Part shown: positions 11,656 to 15,652 of the stretch, in pieces | How the letters are laid out: each line of letters begins with the position of its first letter | Numbering within the stretch: position 1 is the stretch's first letter | Origin: JAAYEA01 sp012689325 | GTDB lineage: Bacteria; Chloroflexota; Anaerolineae; JAAYEA01 | Assembly (NCBI GenBank): GCA_036841525.1 | Contig: DAITVZ010000088.1 | Span: 1-15,652 of the forward strand | Length of the DNA: 15,652 bases | Reading direction: 5' to 3' | The notes under the pieces: generated by a model | The model's database searches: none | What the model was told of the DNA's origin: nothing | The model's input: only the letters and a program-made list of their open reading frames with translations | Made by a program: the position numbers and the translations under genes

Positions 11656-13632
11656 CTACGGCTCGAACACGACTTGGAGCTTGCGATCCTCCCGCAGGTC
11701 GGTCCGAAAGCGAATCAGGTTGCCCTCCACCCCGCTGGGGGCTGGCTGGGCGCTCACCAGCCGCGCGCCAGGGGGCAGTTGCACCTCGATCAGCAAAGGC
11801 ACCGCATCGGTGCCGGGCTGCTTCTGCACCAGTAGATTATACACCCGGCTCTTGTCTTGCCGCAAGACCTGGGCAGGGAGCCGATAGGTGAAAGACAAGG
11901 CCGCCTCCTCCCTGGGCGCGAGGACAAGGGAGGTATCCCAAATGGCGTGAGGGACCTCCTCAACCAACGCGCCCACGGCCGCGACGCTCTGGCTGGAAAC
12001 CAGTTGGCTCCCCGCCGGAGCATAGACCCGCACATAGTCCCAATAGCAGCGCTGGGTCATAAGCTCATAGGTGGGGTCGTAGCTCATGTCCTTGACGCAC
12101 CCCTCCGGCAGGTCGCGCGTCGCCGTGTTCTTGTAGGCCAGGTCCACCCGTCCCTGCGCGGTCCCGTCGTCCGCGATCTCGACGCGGTAGGCGATCCGCT
12201 GGGCGATCTTGCCGTTCACCTTGGTATAGCCGACGTTGGTGTCCACCACCATCAGATAGTCGTGGTCGGGATGCCGCACCGCGCCATCCCAGCCCAGCGC
12301 CGTGACCATGCCCTGCGCCGTGGGATCGTAGAAAAAGATGAGGGCGTGCTTTTCATCCAGGATTCGCTTGATGGTGGCGGCCAGCTTGGGCGCATCCAGC
12401 GCGCCAGGGTCGGACATCACCCGCTCCATGATAGCATCCACCAGGTCGGGCATAAAGTCCTTGCGCTCGTCGAACCACTCCCGCTTGCGGATCTCCCACG
12501 GGGTCGCCTCCCACTCTTCCCAGGTCTGGCCTGGCCTGAGCTTGGGTGCCCAGTAGCTCTGGATCTCGGCCAGCACGTTGGAGCCGTCGATCTCGTCCGC
12601 ATAGTCCTCCAGGCGCAGCGGCCCGACCGCCTCCACCAGCATCTGCAACGCCACCAGATCAGCGGCCACGACGCCGTCCACGGCGGTCTCTTGGTCCAGG
12701 TAATAGAGGTCGGCGCAGGCCCTGGCCGAGGCGGGGAAATCGGGGAACCAGTTAGCATCCTTGGTCAGCCAGAGGTCGATCCCCATGTGTTCGCGCATGG
12801 CGGCGGGCGGATCGGGATGGTCAGCGGTGAGATCGTCCACGGCATAGCTGTCCGCAAAGGAGAGCCCCGCGATGCGGCCCTGCTCCAGGGTCAGCAGGCC
12901 GATGCCGCTGATATAGCCGCCGGTGGGACGCAACTCGTCGCTGTTCTGCGCCAAGACCAGGTAACGGCGCGGGCCGGAAGCGCCCAACAGCTCCGGCGCG
13001 ACCACCGCTCCGGTCATGCCGGCGCGCAGCCAGGGAAGCAGGGCGTCCAATTGAACCAGCGGCCCGGCGAGGCGCGGATGCAGTCCCTCGGCGCTGAAGC
13101 GCTCGCGGGCAGCGATGGCGCGCTCGGCGGCCTGTTGGGCGCGGGCCCAGTCGGCCTGCTGCGCCGCCAGTTGCTCAGACACGCGCTCCAAGAGACTGGC
13201 CTCGGAGGGCGCGGATTTCCCCAGAAAATCGTCGAGGATGGGCTGCGCGGCCAGACAGGCGCGCTCCCCGGCATAGGAGAGCTCGATGCCCATCTGCAAC
13301 AGGTGAGGAGCCGCGCCGAGGTTGGGGCCAAGGGCGGGCAGCCAGTCAAGATACGCCAGCGCCTTGAGCACGCCTCCCGTATAGCGTTGCAAGCCGGTCA
13401 GCTCGCCGTACAAGCCCGCGAGCTCGCGCTGCACGGGCGCCAGACCCTCGCGGAACACGAGGCCGATGGGATCGCCGCGGGCCATCTCTTCCAGGCGCTG
13501 CAGGCGGTCGAGCGCCGCCAGGCCATAGCGAGCGGCCTGGACCCCCCGAAACAGCACATAGCCCAGAACCAGCAGGAGGGGCAAGATGAGCAGGAGGCGG
13601 TAGGGCCTCCTGCTCACGGGTTGTTTTGCCAT
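11656..13632 (-). CDS. Membrane-anchored DUF4012 protein
   Basis: 658 residues. A short basic N-terminus and one membrane helix (11-30) precede a helical region (about 35-205, with long amphipathic helices around 145-180). The DUF4012 core follows: YLVLAQNSDELRPTGGYISG (224-243), GLSFADSYAVDD (256-267) and KDANWFPDFPASA (291-303). A C-terminal beta-rich domain (about 450-658) contains YRVEIADDGTAQGRVDLAYKN-like strands and ends in LQVVFEP. The protein should sit outside the membrane with a single N-terminal anchor. DUF4012 has no proven biochemical activity that I know of; it is frequent in Chloroflexota and other bacteria near surface-polysaccharide genes. The ribosome-binding site (AAAGGG, 10 bases before ATG) is modest. 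It lies 66 bases after the glycosidase-like gene and 30 before the stalk gene. Confidence 0.92.
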   Translation of the reverse strand: MAKQPVSRRPYRLLLILPLLLVLGYVLFRGVQAARYGLAALDRLQRLEEMARGDPIGLVFREGLAPVQRELAGLYGELTGLQRYTGGVLKALAYLDWLPALGPNLGAAPHLLQMGIELSYAGERACLAAQPILDDFLGKSAPSEASLLERVSEQLAAQQADWARAQQAAERAIAARERFSAEGLHPRLAGPLVQLDALLPWLRAGMTGAVVAPELLGASGPRRYLVLAQNSDELRPTGGYISGIGLLTLEQGRIAGLSFADSYAVDDLTADHPDPPAAMREHMGIDLWLTKDANWFPDFPASARACADLYYLDQETAVDGVVAADLVALQMLVEAVGPLRLEDYADEIDGSNVLAEIQSYWAPKLRPGQTWEEWEATPWEIRKREWFDERKDFMPDLVDAIMERVMSDPGALDAPKLAATIKRILDEKHALIFFYDPTAQGMVTALGWDGAVRHPDHDYLMVVDTNVGYTKVNGKIAQRIAYRVEIADDGTAQGRVDLAYKNTATRDLPEGCVKDMSYDPTYELMTQRCYWDYVRVYAPAGSQLVSSQSVAAVGALVEEVPHAIWDTSLVLAPREEAALSFTYRLPAQVLRQDKSRVYNLLVQKQPGTDAVPLLIEVQLPPGARLVSAQPAPSGVEGNLIRFRTDLREDRKLQVVFEP

Positions 13633-13665
13633 GGGTCGTGCGCCCTTTCGTAGGCCCGCCAGATC

Positions 13666-13685
13666 GGGCTCGCTCGCACGAGCCC
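13666..13685 (-). terminator. Hairpin in the gap after the glycosidase-like gene
   Basis: GGGCTCG and CGAGCCC form a perfect 7-bp stem with a 6-base loop (CTCGCA), 13 bases beyond the stop codon of the upstream gene and 33 bases before the DUF4012 start. No U-run is present. It may reduce read-through or protect the 3' end of the upstream message rather than end the operon. Confidence 0.4.
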
Positions 13686-13698
13686 TGACGGTCCGGTT

Positions 13699-14835
13699 CT
13701 ACCGAAAGCTCTTCATCCCCAGCGGAAGGTAGGTCTTGGACCCATAGAGGCCCATCACGTAATCCCGAAACGCCCGGCCAAAGACCGTCAGCTCGTTCGG
13801 GCGGTTATAGACGAACAGCGAACCGTTGAAGCCCTGGCCGGTATCGTTGTTATACGGCTCTTCGTTCAGGCTGTACCAGAGCCACGTCTGCACCAGGCGA
13901 TTGCCATCTCCCGGAAAGCCGATCTCGGGATCCACGGTGCGGAGCATATAGTCAAAGCTGCCGGTCATAAAGTCGATGACCATCTTGTCGCCGCGGTTCG
14001 TGTCGCCATCGCCCAGGATGCTGGAGGGCATGAGCACGCCATACTCGGAGATCATCAGCGGCGTGTCCTGATAGCCGTTGTCCTTCATCCACTGGCGAAA
14101 ATCGCGGACGTGTTTCTTGAACAGGTCGAGGCTGGCGTTCTCTTTCAGGGTGATGTGCAGCGCTTCGCCCGCGGTGTCGGTGATGCCCGCGGGAATGCCC
14201 GCGCCCCAGTCCACGCCCTGTTGCCCCTCGTAGAGGATCTGGTTGTGGATGCTCCACCCATCGACGGGCATGGTCTCGCCATAGGTCTGTTGATAGATGC
14301 GCAGTACCTCGCTCAGCCATTTGAGGCGCAAGGGCGAGGGCTGCACCACGCCGCCGACCACCACCACCGACATGGGATCATACGACTTGAGCCGGTACCA
14401 GACCTCGTGATAGATCTCGGCATACTGCTGCGGGGTGCGGTTGCCCTGGTACCAGCACTCGGGCTCGTTCCCCACCAGCCAGGTGGAGCCAGGGTTGTTT
14501 TGCGCCGCCTGCTGGATGACAGTCCAATTGGGCGGATAGTGGGTGCTGCCCACTCGCAAAAGCTGCGTGAAGGACATGCCCTGGGCCAGGTCCGGGTTGC
14601 TCTGAATGCCCCAGTCGGCGTACCAGCTAAAGGGAAAAACCTCGCCCACCTTGAGCTGATCCAGGTCGTAATCGGACAAACGGTATGGATACCGCCCGCT
14701 GAAGCCGATGCCGAAGCGGCTCACGATGTCGGCGGCGTTGCCCGCCTTTGGCTCGGCGGATGTGCTGCTCACCAGGGACATGCTGAGGACCACAGCTACC
14801 GCCAGAACCCCCACCACCTTGCTGATCTGTCGCAT
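13699..14835 (-). CDS. Secreted TIM-barrel glycosidase-like protein (GH-A clan type)
   Basis: 378 residues from an ATG with AGGGGGT 6 bases upstream. The frame stays open further upstream but lacks a signal peptide there, so this start is preferred. A Sec signal peptide (1-27, TSA cleavage site) precedes a single domain. Its pattern fits clan GH-A glycoside hydrolases: an early barrel strand RFGIGFSGRYPY, WLVGNEPECWYQ (119-130) with Glu124 after Asn as candidate acid/base, VDGWSIHNQ (191-199) with a conserved His, and LMISEYGVLMP (260-270) with Glu264 as candidate nucleophile, followed by a Trp-rich strand TWLWYSLNEEP. Substrate is unknown. It lies between a secreted SdrD-B-like protein gene and the DUF4012 gene on the same strand, so a role in surface or extracellular polysaccharide processing is plausible. 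Whether it is catalytically active is not proven by sequence. Confidence 0.8.
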   Translation of the reverse strand: MRQISKVVGVLAVAVVLSMSLVSSTSAEPKAGNAADIVSRFGIGFSGRYPYRLSDYDLDQLKVGEVFPFSWYADWGIQSNPDLAQGMSFTQLLRVGSTHYPPNWTVIQQAAQNNPGSTWLVGNEPECWYQGNRTPQQYAEIYHEVWYRLKSYDPMSVVVVGGVVQPSPLRLKWLSEVLRIYQQTYGETMPVDGWSIHNQILYEGQQGVDWGAGIPAGITDTAGEALHITLKENASLDLFKKHVRDFRQWMKDNGYQDTPLMISEYGVLMPSSILGDGDTNRGDKMVIDFMTGSFDYMLRTVDPEIGFPGDGNRLVQTWLWYSLNEEPYNNDTGQGFNGSLFVYNRPNELTVFGRAFRDYVMGLYGSKTYLPLGMKSFR

Positions 14836-14896
14836 AGGTACACCCCCTATCGTAATATCGGCACTGCATACCGCATGGGGCAAACCGCGCCTGCCT

Positions 14897-15652
14897 CTAG
14901 TGGCCAGATGAGCCGGGATGGTCGCCAATGGAAAGCATAGCGCGGCGATTGGCAGGCACAAAGATGCTAAAGTATCTAATCTCAGAAGTATAGCCCGGCG
15001 GATCGTCCTCGCGGACGTAATAGTTCCCCGCGGTCAGCCCGCTCACGCAGAAGGGCGCGCTGCCATCGGTGGTATGGCGGCGCAGGACCTGAAACTGCTC
15101 GTCGTACACGGTGAGCTGCGCCCCAGGGAGCAACTCCTCGGTGCCCGGCTTGTAGCTCAGGTCCGCGTTGCGATCGTGAAAGACGCGCACGCAGAGCTCA
15201 CCCACCGTCGGCGTCGGCGATGGCGTGAGCGTCGGCGTCAAGGTAAGGGTCGGCGTCCAGGTCGCGGTGTGGGTGGCCGTCCTGGTGTGCGTGGGCGTAT
15301 GCGTCCCGGTGGGCGAGACATACCCTGTCGGCGTCACGGTCGGCGTGGAGGTGACGGTCGGTGTCTGCGTGTCGGTCGGGGTGGGCGTTGCCGTCGGGAT
15401 GTGCAAATCGTAGCGCACGGTGGCCAGGTACATCCGCGACCACGTGCCGTTCTTGTACTTGAGCCGGGCATAGATGCTCTTGCTCCCCTCCGCCGCGCTG
15501 CCCCCATACCGCGCGTCCGTCACATCCCACGCGATGGTCACCCGGTCCCCCGCCGGCGGCGTCACCAGCCGCGCCTGCGTCAGCACCAGCGGCGGGTTGC
15601 TCAGGCTCGGCACCGGCTCACTGGGCGTGGCCTTGGTCTGCCGCAGGTGAAA
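14897..15652 (-). CDS. Secreted protein with Thr/Pro linker and SdrD-B/Cna-B-like domain (5' end outside window)
   Basis: 251 residues are visible; the frame is open to the right edge with no stop, so the N-terminus is missing. The first ~85 visible residues form a beta-rich segment (VTIAWDVTDARYGGS, KSIYARLKYKNGTWSRMYLA) that I cannot assign. Residues 86-149 are a Thr/Pro linker (PTATPTPTDTQTPTVTSTPT and onward, also TH and TW variants). The C-terminal ~100 residues resemble an SdrD-B/Cna-B prealbumin-like fold: GELCVRVFHDRNADLSYKPG, TEELLPGAQLTVYDE, then GLTAGNYYVREDDPPGY. No anchor motif is present at the C-terminus. Cys154 and Cys202 could form a disulfide. The gene ends 61 bases before the glycosidase-like gene and may start the operon or lie within it. 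Confidence 0.82.
   Translation of the reverse strand, partial: FHLRQTKATPSEPVPSLSNPPLVLTQARLVTPPAGDRVTIAWDVTDARYGGSAAEGSKSIYARLKYKNGTWSRMYLATVRYDLHIPTATPTPTDTQTPTVTSTPTVTPTGYVSPTGTHTPTHTRTATHTATWTPTLTLTPTLTPSPTPTVGELCVRVFHDRNADLSYKPGTEELLPGAQLTVYDEQFQVLRRHTTDGSAPFCVSGLTAGNYYVREDDPPGYTSEIRYFSIFVPANRRAMLSIGDHPGSSGH
15206..15397 (-). repeat. Low-complexity Thr/Pro linker coding region
   Basis: These 192 bases encode 64 residues made almost wholly of TP, TPT, TAT and THT dipeptide-like units. On the + strand this reads as GTCGGCGT-type repeats. The units are not of fixed length, unlike the 21-bp array in the stalk gene. It acts as a flexible or extended linker and possible O-glycosylation zone between two beta domains. 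Confidence 0.75.

Noticed and set aside
11857..13653. 598-residue open frame on the + strand
   Set aside because: Antisense to the DUF4012 gene, whose motifs are unmistakable; the + frame shows only shadow composition.
14836..14961. Longer start of the glycosidase-like protein
   Set aside because: It would overlap the end of the upstream gene and place the signal peptide after 42 unrelated residues; the ATG at 14835 is preceded by AGGGGGT.

Overview
The window looks like chromosomal DNA from a high-GC member of the Chloroflexota, most likely an Anaerolineae-like lineage. This is an inference from three things: several secreted proteins with Thr/Pro-rich linkers (PTNTP/PTATP type), the combination of DUF2723, DUF4012 and UPF0104 membrane proteins, and an ECF sigma/anti-sigma pair followed by a secreted bactofilin-like membrane protein. 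No 16S or other decisive phylogenetic marker is present. Gene density is high. I see no rRNA, tRNA, transposase, CRISPR array or phage gene, and no gene-free stretch longer than 300 bases (the longest is about 218 bases, before the sigma factor gene).

Left part, + strand (1-3749): the C-terminal end of glycerol kinase, a small MTH938/DUF498 protein, an HPr-type phosphocarrier, a lipoprotein with a Thr/Pro linker and acidic calcium-loop-like motifs, and proC (pyrroline-5-carboxylate reductase). Hairpins separate HPr from the lipoprotein gene and the lipoprotein gene from proC, so these are probably separate or attenuated transcripts.

Middle part, + strand (3968-7084): a tight four-gene run. 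It holds an ECF sigma factor, an overlapping zinc-finger transmembrane anti-sigma factor, a signal-peptide-bearing bactofilin-like beta-helix membrane protein, and an inositol-monophosphatase-family phosphatase. The first three form a plausible envelope-sensing module, with the bactofilin-like protein as effector or target.

Glycosylation genes (7065-10794): on the minus strand, a UPF0104/LPG-synthase-type polytopic membrane protein is translationally coupled by an ATGA overlap to a family 2 glycosyltransferase. Divergent from them is a DUF2723 (TMEM260-like, GT-C type) membrane glycosyltransferase. The divergent intergenic region carries a degenerate copy of what looks like an interspersed non-coding repeat.

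Right part, minus strand (10837-15652): a closely spaced cell-surface gene set. In transcription order it holds a secreted protein with a Thr/Pro linker and an SdrD-B/Cna-B-like domain (5' end outside the window), a secreted TIM-barrel glycosidase-like protein, a membrane-anchored DUF4012 protein, and a membrane-anchored stalk protein with a 21-bp (7-residue) tandem repeat. The Thr-rich stalks and linkers would be natural acceptors for O-glycosylation by the neighbouring DUF2723/GT2 genes, but that link is inference only.
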